A DNA stretch of 64,000 bases from Hydractinia symbiolongicarpus (GCF_029227915.1 NC_079884.1:18102001-18166000); one strand, 5' to 3'. Shown: positions 11,085 to 23,225, numbered from the stretch's first letter. Translations and numbers: made by a program. The notes: generated by a model not told the origin, from the sequence alone.

Positions 11085-12270
11085 CTAGCCTTATTTATTC
11101 CCATTCTTTTGATGTTTTTATTCAGTTTGGTATATCAATATTTATTTTTATGTTTTGGTTGTGGCTAGCTCTTCATAGCTCTCTCCGGCTAAAGAGCGAA
11201 AGTAGCCAAATGCAGTTTTTAGCTACAACAAAATTCTTATGCTAAATGCAGTTAGGTAGCTACACCTTTTATTACTGTCATGAAAACTTATTCTGCCAAA
11301 TTTAATGGCTGAGTAATATTTTTAACTAGACAGAGTAACGACAAGCTATTTCTGGTGTTTTTATTTCAACCGTAGTTGCGATAAATTTTTTGGGAAAAGG
11401 GTATTATGCCTATATGCCCGTTCAACTCTGTTTAACTGTACTAACCGATCAGCCATGTGTTAACAATGGACTGTTTCTTGTGTTTTTATTTAAACAGACG
11501 CTGCAATGAAGTGTTTTTTAAAAGGGTATTATCCCTATGCGCCTGTGCGACACCATTTCACTGTACTAAGAGCTAACCCTGGTGTCACAATTAATTTTTT
11601 AACAAAATCTTATTCCGCAAAATAAAATAATAGTGATCGATAGTTTTTGCTATGACGGAGTAGGAATGGTTTGTAAACTCTGTTTTTATTTTAGCTATCG
11701 TTGCGCAAAAGTTATTTGAAAAATATATTACAGTCGCAACACTATCACGGTGTATGTACTTCACTTGATTTATGACACACTGTATACCTGTACTAAAGCA
11801 CTCTACCTAGTCGTGTGACACAGTTTACGGCTCTTAGTAAGTGCTCCACAGAGTATTTAACGCCGTGTCGCACCTTGACTTCTGGCTTACCCCGCTGTTT
11901 CGATGCCGGCTATCTCTATAATAATAGCTGTATTCTGTTTGTCTCTGCGCAAGATGGCACCTCAAGTAGCGAGACATACGAAATGCCGTATATAAAGGAC
12001 GGGCGACCCCGTGGATTTTTCCAAGGGTTAATGACTAGTCTTTTTAATAATAGCCGTATTCCGTCTGTCTGTCTCTGCGCAACATGGCGTCGCAAGTAGC
12101 CAGACCCTCAGAGAATCCCCGCGGCCCTGCAGCTTTATTTCGGATCCCCGACAGACCCTGTTTTTTACCGGCTGGCTTTGTCTTGACCACTCACGCGTAA
12201 TAGACAAATCACAAGGCTCCATTTTCACTAATAACCAATCCAAGTTCTTTGTGGCCTTGACATGTCAATG
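11085..12270. repeat. Dispersed repeat family R, copy 2
   Basis: Non-coding copy of the repeat at 7,230-8,700. Its tail, 11,895-12,100, carries two tandem copies of a segment with CCGTGGATTTTTCCA-type palindromes, TTAA(C/T)GACTAGTCT and GTCTGTCTGTCTCTGCGC. No gene seen between 10,940 and 12,390. Confidence 0.6.
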
Positions 12271-12390
12271 GAGGAAACACGCTACGCTATAGCTATCTTT
12301 ATTTATTCCTATTCTTTTAAAGTTTTTATACAGTTTGGTATATTGTATTTATTTTTATGTTGAAATTAGGTCTATACAGCTCATTTAAGC
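12271..12390. repeat. Dispersed repeat family R, copy 3, left part
   Basis: Starts like copy 2 (TATTCCTATTCTTTT, CAGTTTGGTATAT, TATTTTTATGTTG) and is cut by the pogo transposon at 12,391. The continuation (AAAAGTGAAAGTAGCC, TAATGCAGTTTGGCT) resumes at 15,216 and runs to about 15,400. The transposon therefore inserted into a pre-existing repeat copy. Confidence 0.6.
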
Positions 12391-12524
12391 TACCGTATTT
12401 CCTCCAATAAGCGCCGCCCTCTATTAAGCGCCGCCCTCTAATAAGCGCCGCACCTAAAATTCGAATTTCGAAATAAGCGCCGCCCTCTAATAAGCGCCGC
12501 ACCCTCAAATGCGGCGCTTATTAG
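12391..12524. repeat. Left TIR and subterminal repeats of pogo element
   Basis: The terminal TACCGTATTTCCTC is followed by five or six copies of (A/T)TAAGCGCCGC, the last inverted (GCGGCGCTTATTAG). The spacers CCTCTA and ACCTAAAAT recur. The right end, 15,110-15,215, has the same blocks. Confidence 0.85.
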
Positions 12525-12555
12525 AAAATCAAGAGAAAATGAGATTTCAATGCTT

Positions 12556-13317
12556 TTATTCGAACTCTATAGTCTTCTTATTGCAATATTCATTTACATT
12601 AAGTTCTAAATAGCTAAATTTACATTTCTTCTTATTAAGTTCCTCATAAAGAATGTTTGCAATTTTACTGTTGGTTGAACAGCAAAGAAACTTGGCAGGG
12701 ACGACCAAGCCAAGCTCTCGTTTCCTTTTTCCCGTTACTTTTGCGATCATCGTGTTGTTTTTATCAGATTTCAAAAATTGTTTCGTTAGTTTGGATAGTT
12801 CAATGGGTAAATGTCCGACTAAAAACTCATCATCCTTTTCTCCCAGATCGTCTGAATCTATTTCGACAACTTCTTTATTGACCTCTTTAGATACTGGTTC
12901 GATCGCGACCTCAGTTTCTTTGACTGCTTCAGTTTCCTTTGCTGCTTTACTTCCTTTGGTTGATTTTCTTCCTTTGGCTTTGGTTACTTTGTTCGTTTTG
13001 TTTGTTTCGCTTGGTTCACTTTTCTCGTTTTCAACCGCTGGTGTAGTACTTGATTCTGATTCTGTCTTTTTATTTTCTTCTGTAGGTTTTTTGTCGGATT
13101 CATCTTCACCTTTTACTGTAACCTGTGGCTTTAGTTTGTATACACCTATGGCGTTTTGATCATATTCTTTGGCCTCTTCTCTTTCGTCTTGTTTGCAGTT
13201 AAGTTTCTCTCCCAGAGTTGGAGTCCAAACATCTTTGTAGACATGGTGGCCTCGTATGTTTGTTTCAAACTTCACAATAAAGGCAAATGAAAAGTTTCTT
13301 GGAATAGTTCTAGCCAT
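12556..13317 (-). CDS. HIRAN-like accessory protein of pogo element
   Basis: 253 residues. The N-terminal part (about 10-60) has RGHHVYKDVWTP, LGEKLNC and EYDQNAIGVYK; after a long low-complexity insert rich in Lys, Glu, Ser and Thr it resumes with FLVGHLPIELSKL. This is the arrangement of a HIRAN domain (YDxNAIxV, then VGxLP), a DNA-end or damage-associated fold found in helicases such as HLTF. Similar stand-alone proteins are, as I recall, common in cnidarian genomes. It is transcribed away from the transposase. The C-terminus (AKVTGKRKRELGLVVPAKF) is also conserved-looking. Its link to transposition is inferred from position only. Confidence 0.6.
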   Translation of the reverse strand: MARTIPRNFSFAFIVKFETNIRGHHVYKDVWTPTLGEKLNCKQDEREEAKEYDQNAIGVYKLKPQVTVKGEDESDKKPTEENKKTESESSTTPAVENEKSEPSETNKTNKVTKAKGRKSTKGSKAAKETEAVKETEVAIEPVSKEVNKEVVEIDSDDLGEKDDEFLVGHLPIELSKLTKQFLKSDKNNTMIAKVTGKRKRELGLVVPAKFLCCSTNSKIANILYEELNKKKCKFSYLELNVNEYCNKKTIEFE

Positions 13318-13493
13318 GTTTCGCCCTCTCTTGAATGTACAGCGAAGTCATTGCATTGTTTGTTTACCTTTTGAAAAAATGGAATGCGGGAAGCTATTGT
13401 AATGCTTGATTTTGGTACGAAAAATGAAGTCGTTCTAGTGTATAATAAACAAAATATTTCTAGCGAGCGAGGTGTGTGTGTGTGCAAAATAAC
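13318..13493. promoter_or_regulatory. Divergent promoter region in pogo element
   Basis: The only non-coding interval between the two outward-facing genes. It must hold both promoters. A TATAATAAAC box lies about 55 bp before the transposase start and a (GT)n run directly precedes it. No experiment supports an exact start site. Confidence 0.5.
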
Positions 13494-14912
13494 ATGGCTC
13501 CAACCGAGAATTCACACAAAGGAGAAAAAATCAAATCCTATTCCTTGGATCTGAAGAAGGAAGTCGTGGAATATGCAATCAATTATTCAAATCGCCAAGC
13601 AGGAAGGCGATACAATGTTGACGAGAGGAGAGTTCGTGAATGGAGAGCAAAAATGGAAGACATCAAAGCCAGGGTTGCTGATAAAGGTGGACTGAAAAGA
13701 AGAAGACTTGATGGTGGGGGAAGAAAGCTCACGAACGACGACTTAGAAGAAGAAGTACTCATCTGGATAATGGATCGTAGATCAGCAATGCTTAGAGTTT
13801 CTCGAAAATTAATAATGAAGAAAGCAAAGATTATCCATGACAAAAGCACCGATGACCCTGCTGTAAAAGAGAGCTTTGTAGCCAGTCGTGGATGGTTGGA
13901 AAAATTTATGAAAAGAAACGGACTTTCTTTAAGGAGAAGAACAACTACCGCTCAAAAGAATCCTAGTTGTATGGTCGACAAACTTGTCATGTATGTTTTA
14001 CAGTGCCGACGATTACAAAGAAAATTTAAATACTCCGCTGGTTCAATCATTGCGATGGATGAAACTGCAATTTGGTCTGACATGCTCTCAGGGACAACTG
14101 TAGAAAGCAAAGGAAAGAAAGACATTCCTTTAAAGACCACTGGCCATGAGAAAGTCAGAGTTTCTGTGTGCCTTACAGCAAAGGCTGATGGAACACGGCT
14201 CAAACCATTCATCGTTTTTGGGGGTGCAAAGCGGGAATGTAATGCTCTAAACGAAGAATACAAATCTAAATGTATTATCGCTTCATCTTCAAATGCTTGG
14301 ATGAATGAGGAATTGACATTAGAATACATTAAAACAGTTATTGGTAAATTTTCTTTTCAAAAGCGATTGTTAGCTTGGGATTCCTTTGAATGCCACATGA
14401 TGCAAACAATCAAGCAACGTTTGAAAAGTTTCAATGTTGATTCAGTTATCGTCCCCGGTGGTTGTACTCCGTATATTCAAGCCCCCGATGTTTCGTGGAA
14501 TAAGCCATTCAAAGCTCATGTTACCGAAGCTTACGATACATGGCTTAGTGAAGGGATCCACGAATATACAAAAGCAGGTAATATGAAGCCACCTCCGCGA
14601 AGGAAAGTAATCGAGTGGATCTTAGAAGGTTGGAAAAAGCTGTCAAGTGAGCTCATCGTGAAATCTTTTAAAACATGCGGTTTAAGCCTTCCAGTCGATG
14701 GTAGTGAAGATGACAAGATCCACTGTTTTAAAAAGGAGGGAGCTTGTCCTGATGGGGCATCACGGCTAAGAGAATCCCTGAATATCTTGCAAGAGGAAGA
14801 GAGTCAAATAAATCCTTTTGAGAACATAACAGATTCGGATGTTGAGGATGCATGCGGGCCGTTTCATTTGATTGACTCTGATCAAGAAAGCGACGAAGAA
14901 ATTGATGTTTGA
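13494..14912 (+). CDS. pogo/Tigger-type transposase (DDE_1)
   Basis: 472 residues from the ATG at 13494; an upstream GTG frame is less likely. An N-terminal Psq-like helix-turn-helix (LKKEVVEYAINYSNRQAGRR, RRVREWRAK) is followed by a CENP-B-type DNA-binding domain (ASRGWLEKFMKRNGLSLRRR). The catalytic core has three aspartates in the usual settings: AMDETAIW, LAWDSFECHM and QAPDVSWNKPFKAH. It ends in an acidic tail. It cuts and pastes the element through the flanking inverted repeats, inserting at TA. The frame has no lesion. Confidence 0.95.
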   Translation: MAPTENSHKGEKIKSYSLDLKKEVVEYAINYSNRQAGRRYNVDERRVREWRAKMEDIKARVADKGGLKRRRLDGGGRKLTNDDLEEEVLIWIMDRRSAMLRVSRKLIMKKAKIIHDKSTDDPAVKESFVASRGWLEKFMKRNGLSLRRRTTTAQKNPSCMVDKLVMYVLQCRRLQRKFKYSAGSIIAMDETAIWSDMLSGTTVESKGKKDIPLKTTGHEKVRVSVCLTAKADGTRLKPFIVFGGAKRECNALNEEYKSKCIIASSSNAWMNEELTLEYIKTVIGKFSFQKRLLAWDSFECHMMQTIKQRLKSFNVDSVIVPGGCTPYIQAPDVSWNKPFKAHVTEAYDTWLSEGIHEYTKAGNMKPPPRRKVIEWILEGWKKLSSELIVKSFKTCGLSLPVDGSEDDKIHCFKKEGACPDGASRLRESLNILQEEESQINPFENITDSDVEDACGPFHLIDSDQESDEEIDV

Positions 14913-15109
14913 AATTATCTTTGTTATATTTGATAGAAAGAGAACAGGAAAAGACACGATAATTCACCCGTTATTTCTTTCTCGTACGTTACTTACCCCT
15001 CTATAGAACCCCAAATCTATCAAAAAAACTTTTACTAAGGATAGCATTCAACCAACGGATTGAATTTGAAGAATAGGCAAAAACTTCAGAAACTTGAAAT
15101 CTGAAATTT

Positions 15110-15215
15110 CGAAATAAGCGCCGCCCTCTATTAAGCGCCGCCCTCTAATAAGCGCCGCACCTAAAATCACAAAAATTAAATAAGCGCCGCGGCGCTTATT
15201 AGAGGAAATACGGTA
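15110..15215. repeat. Right TIR and subterminal repeats of pogo element
   Basis: Four or five ATAAGCGCCGC copies, ending GGCGCTTATTAGAGG and AAATACGGTA, the inverse of the left end. Confidence 0.85.
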
Positions 15216-15399
15216 CCTCTGACTAAAAAGTGAAAGTAGCCTAATGCAGTTTGGCTGCAACACAATTCTTAATTCTTAAGGTAAATGCAATTAGACAGCT
15301 ACCAATTTTATTACTGCTATGACAACTTATGGTGCAAAATAAAATTGCAAAGTATTTTTTTTTGACTGAACATGATAATGACAATTTTTTGATTTCCGT

Positions 15400-18218
15400 C
15401 GACCGCTACGCGAGGCGGAATCTTTAAAATCGCCTTGAGGGATACAGGGAGAGACAGCGCAGCTAGGCTGGATGCACGGGGTTGTGATATTTAGGCCTTA
15501 GGCTAAAATATTTGCTCGGACCCTGTCATTGTTATTACCTGAGAAGCCAATAGGAAGGTTTCGTTTCTTTTACAACTAAAAAGAGTACAGATTGTAAATA
15601 ATCTGATCTTCACAATCTTCTAGTATTCTACATTCCTTGGCCAAAGCTTTCGGCTATGACCAAAAGCATTTTGAATTCTTGTTGTACGAATCTTGTCCTT
15701 TGGCTGTGCCTGTGGGGAATTTCTTTTAAGGTTGGCTTGCTGGTGGGAACTCCAGAGTATTTATATTATAGTATACTTGATATAAGGTAAGAATTATTGT
15801 ATTTTGATTAGCTAGCTGGTGTTTTTTTAGCGCTGACCTGCACATGTCTTTGTCTAGTCACCAAGAAGCTAGCTAAGCTATAGCTAGAATAGGTAAAGCT
15901 AGCTAGCTACAAGAAAAGCAAAGTTTTTAGTTGTGTTAATAGTTAGCCAACTGGACGTAGGTAGCTACCCATTTTTTCTTTAGCTTCACAAGGGTTTTAA
16001 TTATCCATTTCATTCCCCAACCAACCAGACGCATTTTAGATACAAAATATTTTTTTCGATTGGATAAAATTATACTTGAATTTTGTAAAATCACTTGTCC
16101 CTAGCTAGCCATGGTTAATCCCATCATATAGTAGCTATCTAGTTAGACATGTGTCATTATGACACAATGGTGTTTATATTTCCAGACCCCAAACGCAAAT
16201 TGACAGGCTCAAATATGCAGGCGATAAGCCATAGACTATTGTATTTTAAACTTTATTTCAAAGATTTGTGTATTGCTCACTTATATACTATGTTTTAATC
16301 GTTTTTTACATCTATATTATAACCAGGACATATGTGAAATATGTTGTGAACACGGTGAATAAAATCATGTATATATCTGTCATGTATATACGTTATCTTT
16401 CCTGATGGTTTTAAAATTAGATGAGGGGGGGGGGGGGGGTAAAAATGAGGGATAATTGTGTATGGAAAAGTATCCAATTGTATTATTTTTTTCTCATTTT
16501 TTGTTTTTTCTTTTTCAGATCAGCCTTTATCAAAACATCCACCGTTGACATTTTCAAATTGAGCGAGAGAGTAAGAATAACGCCTAAATTGTATATATCA
16601 TAAAATCTCCAAAATTTTCTAGATTAATTTTAAAGACATCAAGTTAAAGCTTTTATTTTTTTAGAGAATACTATATGTAAAATATTTTATTTTTTTTATT
16701 TATATAACGACATTCTTTTTTTATAAGAACATGAAAATGGAAGGAAGCTCTTTCAATGTTTTTAACGTTTGAAATGCAGCCTATAAATATTCTTGAGATG
16801 TTCTTAATTTACCGTAAATGATGAATAATCACGTGGAGAGGAGCTTTTTTAATTTCCCCCATTACAGGGGTCGCTTAATTGACAGGGCAGTTAATTAAGT
16901 AGTAGTGCTTACTCAGCAGGGGGGGTGATTATTCTGTAATTTACGGTGTTACCATAATTTGATGATAATTTCTACAGAGTGTAGCACTTGGAATTTTTAT
17001 ATTTTTAATATCTTTATTAAAAAAATTTGTAGTCAAGCTTCACAAAGCCTTAGAATAATCTTAACATGTTCTTAGATTTTAATACTTATGTTCTTATATA
17101 CTTTGTTTCGTCCTCAGAACAAAAGATATTTACGTTGGGCTTACTTTGTTTTTTCTGTTTTTAGTTGCAGATAACATGGATCGCGTTTTTGTTCTCTGAG
17201 AATAATCTAACACTATATGACATATTTTAATGTCATACTTATTATCTCTGCTGATGGCGGAAATCTTCAAGCCCTCGGGCTTCTTGTTTAACCTTTTTTT
17301 GACTTTCACTGGGAACATTCCCTGAAAATGAAAAGGTTGGCCAGCTGCTTTTGCTATGACGCGGTAATAATGAATTGTAATCTGTGTTAAGCCAATGTCG
17401 ATTTTAGTTTTTTAAAAGCTATTTAAAAGAGAAGCCTCTTTCTTAACCTTAATCAGGTCGTAAAAATGCGCAAATTATTGCAAATATATGAATTTTACGA
17501 GAAAGCGGTGTAACACTACTTCCGATAATCTATACTATAAAAAAATAAAAAATATGTAGTTTACAGAGCTTCCGCGCCTATGAGTGTAAATTTCCAGGGA
17601 CCATGACTACCGCGGAGTAATTTCATAACAGGTGCTCAGAATAATTTCATAACAGGTGCGCGAAATAATTACGTCGGCTAATTCCCGTGGATTGTGCCAC
17701 CGGTTAACGACTAGTCTCTTTAATAATAACCGTTATTTGTCTGTCTCTGCGTGGATCCCCCGCTCAGTTAGAAAATGATGTTACGGAAACACGAATATCA
17801 AATGCGATATATTTTTATCCACTTTGTTGCGACGGGTAAATATGAAGGACGGGCGAACCCGTGGATTTTTCCACGGGCAACGTCTAGTTTCTCTATAATA
17901 GCTTTATTTTGTCTGTCTGTCCGCGAGAAAAGTGTCGTGTAACGGTGACACGAAATAGCGTGTAATTTAAAGGCGGCAGACCCCGTGAAGATTTCCACGG
18001 GTAAAGACTGGTTTCATAAAATCTCAATCGATCTAACACTGGATTCTTAGAACCCAACCTGCTCCACTACACATACCCAGTGGGGTCCAAACCTCCTTCC
18101 TATTTCAACTTCTTTGCGACCGAAAAAGGAGCTCTGGATATATCAATATTGTTTAGAAGTACTGCAGACTTGCTGATTACAGCTATCTTTATGTATTTTT
18201 GCTTTGTTTTTTGTTTAC
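15400..18218. other. Gene-free repeat-rich interval
   Basis: No coding region supported. It holds a (G)15 run at 16,425-16,439, the MITE-like unit at 16,811-16,947, and a further copy of repeat family R at about 17,440-18,010. That copy includes tandem CCGTGGATT and TCCACGGG segments. Confidence 0.6.
16811..16947. mobile_element. MITE-like inverted-repeat element
   Basis: ACCGTAAATGATGAATAATC at the left is matched, inverted and with small changes, by GATTATTCTGTAATTTACGG at the right. About 140 bp, non-coding, with a G-rich, palindromic interior. The target duplication is unclear. Confidence 0.5.
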
Positions 18219-18223
18219 ATTTA

Positions 18224-18442
18224 ACACAATGAAAGTGGAGCTCTCTAGCGCACTCACCGTTTTTTGAGTCAAACCCTAATTTCAAGGGTCTAGCGCAGCA
18301 CTGTTTCCTCGCTATACTGATCCTCTGCGCAAAGGGTCAATACCGCGGGCAATTACCGCTGTGCTGCAGCACTCTCGTACGACCGCAATGTTGTCACCCT
18401 GGTTGGGGTCACAACATAAAATAAAATGTCCAGTGCGTTAGA
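18224..18442. repeat. Left TIR of element B
   Basis: Begins ACACAATGAAAGTGGAGC. It runs past the polymerase ATG at 18426 into its sixth codon, so the repeat includes a promoter and the first codons of the terminal gene. Confidence 0.95.
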
Positions 18443-21400
18443 AAATTCATCTCTTCCAACATATAATAAAGCAATGACTTCTTACTTGAGAAGCATGATT
18501 AGCAGTCTCTATGAGGCTGTATCTGCACCTGTGGCAGCAACACGTAATGCACTCGCAGAGAGACTGCAGAGTGTGCGTGAAACTGCTTCTTTATTATACC
18601 ACAAGGCTAAGGAGAGGCTTGGTTACGGTCAAGCCTTGAAAGCCACCGTTGAAGACGCTGCTGTGGAAGAAGAACAAGTGGAAGAAGTGGATCACAGTGC
18701 TGTTGAAACGGAAGGTGGATTTGATGGTAATTATCGACATTTCCGAAGTGAAGGAACACCAGAAGGTCAACTGGTGAGTATTGAACAGTACCTGGATCAA
18801 CAGAAACAACATGTGAAAGAAGTCATCACAGACTTGCAAAACACTAGACAGAATTGGAAGATTCAACTGAATCTCGTGGTGGAGTTTGTGCACAAGGAAA
18901 ATCCTTCTGACAAGTTCACAAAACCAATATGGAGTGAAGCTGTCACAATTATGGAAGGAAGTGACATCGAAGAATTGATCGAAGAGATGTATAAAAGCCT
19001 GCTAAAACGCTTTGAAATGACATCGGAGAAACTCAAAAAAAGCGACTACATCTTCAAGCGAATCACGGAAATGACGTATCACTGCCACATGATTGACCTT
19101 ATGAGAGGTAGATCATGGTTCAAGACACCCGAATGGCTGCGAAAAAAGCACTGCATCATCAATCCCAAAAATGAAGACGAGTAGTGCTTCAAATAGGCCG
19201 TCATTGCAGCACTGCACCACAACGAAATCAAAAACGATCCTCAACGCATCTCGAAGCTCGAACCGTTTGTTGAACAGTACAATTGGAGTGGCATCAAGTT
19301 CCCAACTCCCAACACACACTGGAAAAAGTTTGAAAGGCAAAACCCCAACGTGGCGCTGAATGTCTACTTTTCTGAAGAAGATTTTCAGGTCAGGCAGGCA
19401 TATGTTTCGAAACACAACACGACACGTAAAAAGGTGGCAGTGTGCTAATCATTCAAGAAGGAGGGAAAAAGCACTACGTTGCCATTAAAAGATACTCTGC
19501 GCTCATGCGCGGTTTATCATCTAGACATCGAGGTGATCATTACTGTCGAAACTGCATGCACGGATTCCGCAGTCAAGAGACACGAGACAATCACATGAAG
19601 GTGTGCATGGACCATGATTTTTGCGAGATTGTCATGCCTAAAGAAGGAACAGTCCTCAAACACGAAGATGGGCAAAAGTTGCTCAGAATGCCATTTGTCA
19701 TCTATGCAGACACAGAATGTATCTTGGAACCTGTTCAAGGTTGTGATGGAGACCCTGAAAAATCACACACCAGAGACGTCAGCTAGCATGTGGCTTCAGG
19801 ATATGCCTTCATGACCAAATTTGCACATGGAGAAGTTGAAGAATCATCCGACTGCTATCGTGGAAAAGACTGCATGGAAAGGTTTTGCAAGGGACTGAGA
19901 GATCAAGTCAATAGAGCTATCAGACATCCACAGAAGAAGATGATCCCGTTGACACACGAAGAGAAAGAAGCCCACAAGTCTGCAAAAAGATGCTTCATTT
20001 TCAATGGGCTTTTCAAGAAGAACAACAAAGACATCACAATGAGCAAAGTTCGAGATCACTGCCACTACACTGGCCAGTATCGAGGAGCTGTACACAGTTC
20101 GTGCAACCTAAAATATCGCATCCCCAACGAGATTCCGGTGGTCATGCACAATCGCTCACGGTATGACGATCATATCATCATCAAGCAACTGGCCAGGGAA
20201 TTCAAAAGCCACGAGTTTGAATGTCTGGGTGAAAACAGCGAAAAATACATCAGCTTCTCCATCAAGCAAACCGTCACATTTCAAGGAAAAGACGGCGAAC
20301 CGCTGAAGCAGATGAAGAAGAACAAGAAAACCAACCAAATGAAAGAAGTGGAAATCAGCACGACCTGCAAAATCAAGTTTATCGACAGCTGCAGGTTCAT
20401 GCAAAGCTCATTGTCAAGCCTTGTAGATAATTTAGCTGGAACCAACAGTGAAAGTGTCAGCTGCAACGACTGCAAATCAAACATGGAACTCATCGAGATT
20501 GACTCAGAGTACAAGGCGCAATTCTAGTGCCAAACCTGTTACTGCTCTTACAAGACGGTGGAACTGAATGAGCATTCCATGAAGAAGAAATTTTCCAACA
20601 CATTCAAGCATGCAAAGGGCAATGACGAGCACTTTAGACTTTTGCTGCGTAAGGGTGTTTACCCCTACGAATACATGGATGCGTGGGAGCGTTTTGAAGA
20701 GACAGAACTTCCTCCAAAAGCACAATTTTACAGCAGCTTGAACCTTGAAAACATCACCGAAAACGACTACAAGCATGCTCAAAAGGTGTGGAAGACTTTC
20801 AACATCAACCTTGGAGAGTACCACGATCTCTACGTGATGAGCGACACGCTTCTTTTAGCAGACGTTTTTGAAAATTTTTGAGACACTTGTCACAACATCT
20901 ACGAGCTTGATCCAGCGTATTTTTACACTGCACCAGGCCTCGCATGGCAAGCAGCTCTAAAAGTGACTGGTCAAGTGCTCGAGCTTCTCACAGACATCGA
21001 CATGCTACTGATGGTTGAAAAGGGGCTCAGAGGTGGTATTTGCCAAGCAATCAAGCGCCCTGCTAAGGCGATCAATCCGTACATGGGGGAATTGTTTGAT
21101 GTCAACCTGTTGATCTCGTATCTGCTGTACATCGATGCCAACAATCTGTACGGAGGTGCCATGTCAGAAAAGCTGCCAACACACGGCTTTAAGTGGCGTG
21201 AAGACCTCGAAAATTTTACTCAAGCTTTTATAGAAAATTATAAAAATGGAGATGATGGCTATTTTCTTGAAGTGGATGTCCACTACCCGAAAAAGCTGCA
21301 CAAACTCCACAACGACCTTCCATTCTTGCCTGAAAAGATGCGTCCGAACAACGACTGTGAAAAGTTGACGTGCAATGTGTTTGACAAGGAAAAATACGTG

Positions 21401-22403
21401 CTGCTCATTCGCAAATTGCAGCAGGCACTGCAGCATGGATTGGTTCTCACCAAGGTGCACCGAGTCATTGAGTTCAAGCAAAGTGCTTGGCTGAAACCCT
21501 GCATTGACATGAACACAAAGCTGCGAAAGGATGCCAAAAATGACTTTGAGGAAGACTTTTTTAAGCTGATGAATAATAGCGTCTTTGGCAAGACCATGGA
21601 GAACGTTCGCAAGCACCGTGACATCAAACTGGTGACAACGGAATGGAGGCGCAAGAAGCTCGCATCAGCTCCAAACTATCACAGCACATCAAGATTTGAC
21701 AAGAAATTTGTGGCAATGGAAATGAACAAAGTGAAGGTCGTCATGAACAAACCTGTCTACCTCGGCCTCTCCATCTTGGACTTGAGAAACTCACGATGTA
21801 TGAGTTTCACTACGACTACATCAAGCCGAAGTTTGGTGCAAGCGCAGAGCTTTGCTACATGAACACAGATAGTTTCGTCTACCACATCAAAACAGACGAT
21901 GTCTATAAAGATATCGCAGGTGACGTTGAATCAAGGTTTGACACATCGAATTGCAGTCCCGAAGACAAACGTTCCTTGCCTATTGGCAAAAACAAGAAAA
22001 ATTGTGCTTAATGAAGGATGAACTTGGTGGCAAAATCATGATCGAATTTGTTGCATTGAGGTCAAAAATGTATGCGTACAAGACACTCGAAGGATACGTG
22101 AAAAAGAAGGCAAAAGGTACAAAAAAGTGTGTCGTCAAGAAACAGATCACGTTCGCAGACTATTTGAACAGCCTGCAGACCTATCAAAATTTGTATCGCA
22201 CGCAACTGAGATTTACCAGTCGAAAACACGAGATTTTCACCGAAAAGCTGAACAAAATTGCGCTGAGTGTTGATGATGACAAGCGACTTCAAGCTCAAAG
22301 TGGGTTCACCTTTGCACATGGAAGCAGTCCTGGATTGGTTTGCAAGCAAGAATTGCTCACCAGGGTGTGGCATCCCGACCATGTTAAACCATGGATGTTT
22401 TGA
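18426..22403 (+). pseudogene. Protein-primed family B DNA polymerase, element B
   Basis: Leader with APVAATRNALAERLQSVRET, then a zinc-finger-like YCRNC..H..C segment. The exonuclease site is in IYADTECILEP. A second Cys/His cluster (DHCHYTGQYRG, then C) follows. YTAPGLAW precedes palm motif A (YIDANNLYGGAM), motif B (KLMNNSVFGKTMEN) and motif C (CYMNTDSF). Polintons use this enzyme to copy themselves from a protein primer. In-frame stops lie at about 19182, 19194, 19784, 20525 and 20879, with frameshifts near 19440, 21790 and 22005, so it is inactive. Start context is AAATAAAATG. Motifs B and C differ clearly from element C. Confidence 0.9.
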
Positions 22404-22563
22404 GTCTCGCGGGATGCTTCAAAAATTTATTTGCATCTCACACACATAGTCTCAGTGTTTTCAAAATGTCAAAATTTTCTGTTTCAAACAGTCTGTTTGC
22501 CTTCAGCATGGTCTTGATCACGAAAATGCATTAACAAAAATAATACTTGAACTCTTGTTGGTA

Positions 22564-23183
22564 ATGTTGTACGTAAGTTTTTTGTACGTCTACTGCAAGT
22601 TTTCCTCTCTAATAAAAGTTATGTCAGAACTGAATGAAATTTTAGACGTCTTAGACACACCGTCACCAGCAATGAGAAAGCGGGAAAAAGTCAAGCAAAA
22701 CTTGAGTCTCGTCAACTCTCTGGGAAAAAAGCAGTGGACACCTGAGTTGCTGGATAAAGCGACAAAGAAACAGCTTGACAACCTGTTGAAGAAGCTCGAG
22801 GCACAAGCGCAAAAATCAGCAGCAAAAGACTTGCTGTCGAAAATGTCAGGTGTTGACAATTTTCAGACCATGATGAGCGACATAAACGCAAACTTTCTGA
22901 TTCAAAACTCGACTTCAGAGTTGATTGGTAATGTAACGGAGAAATTGCCATCGTTCACAGGGAACTCTCCGATGGAAGTTACAGGGTCATACATGTATGA
23001 AAAGTGCGGGCTGTGGCTCGCTCCGTCTCTCTGTTTTGCACAGTTTTCAACCATCTGAACTGGAAAAAATTCAGCGAAATTGCCGAGGAGCGTCAAGCGC
23101 AAATCAAACTGCGAAAAGATTTTCCGGATGAAATAAATGGATCAACAGGAGAACCAAGTTTCGCAGAGCAGAAGCCGTCTTGA
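22564..23183 (+). pseudogene. Membrane-anchored helical protein (DPII family), element B
   Basis: Starts with a transmembrane segment (VSFLYVYCKFSSLI) followed by a long charged helical region (LLDKATKKQLDNLLKKLEAQ). Near 22,990-23,060 the frame shifts; the continuing frame ends with FSEIAEERQAQIKLRKDF at about 23183. Position and layout match 4008-4493 in element A, though the sequence is much diverged. Start choice is uncertain because several ATG codons are close together. Confidence 0.5.
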
Positions 23184-23225
23184 TGTAAAAAAAGATTTTT
23201 TGTACGTCTCACGACTTACAAATAA

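Larger units (their letters stand above)
12391..15215. mobile_element. pogo-type DNA transposon, apparently intact
   Basis: 2.8 kb, bounded by TA dinucleotides and matching terminal inverted repeats: TACCGTATTTCCTC at the left, and the complement of GAGGAAATACGGTA at the right end. Subterminal regions at both ends carry several copies of ATAAGCGCCGC in both orientations, likely transposase-binding sites. It contains a full-length transposase on the plus strand and a divergently oriented HIRAN-like gene, sharing a 176-bp gap. The open transposase frame and clean ends suggest recent insertion. Confidence 0.9.

Noticed and set aside
12653-13159. 168-residue plus-strand frame
   Set aside because: Antisense shadow of the low-complexity part of the HIRAN-like gene.
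19182-20881. Alternative genetic code reading TAG and TGA as amino acids
   Set aside because: The same genes also carry frameshifts and deletions, and the pogo transposase and host exons read normally with standard stops.
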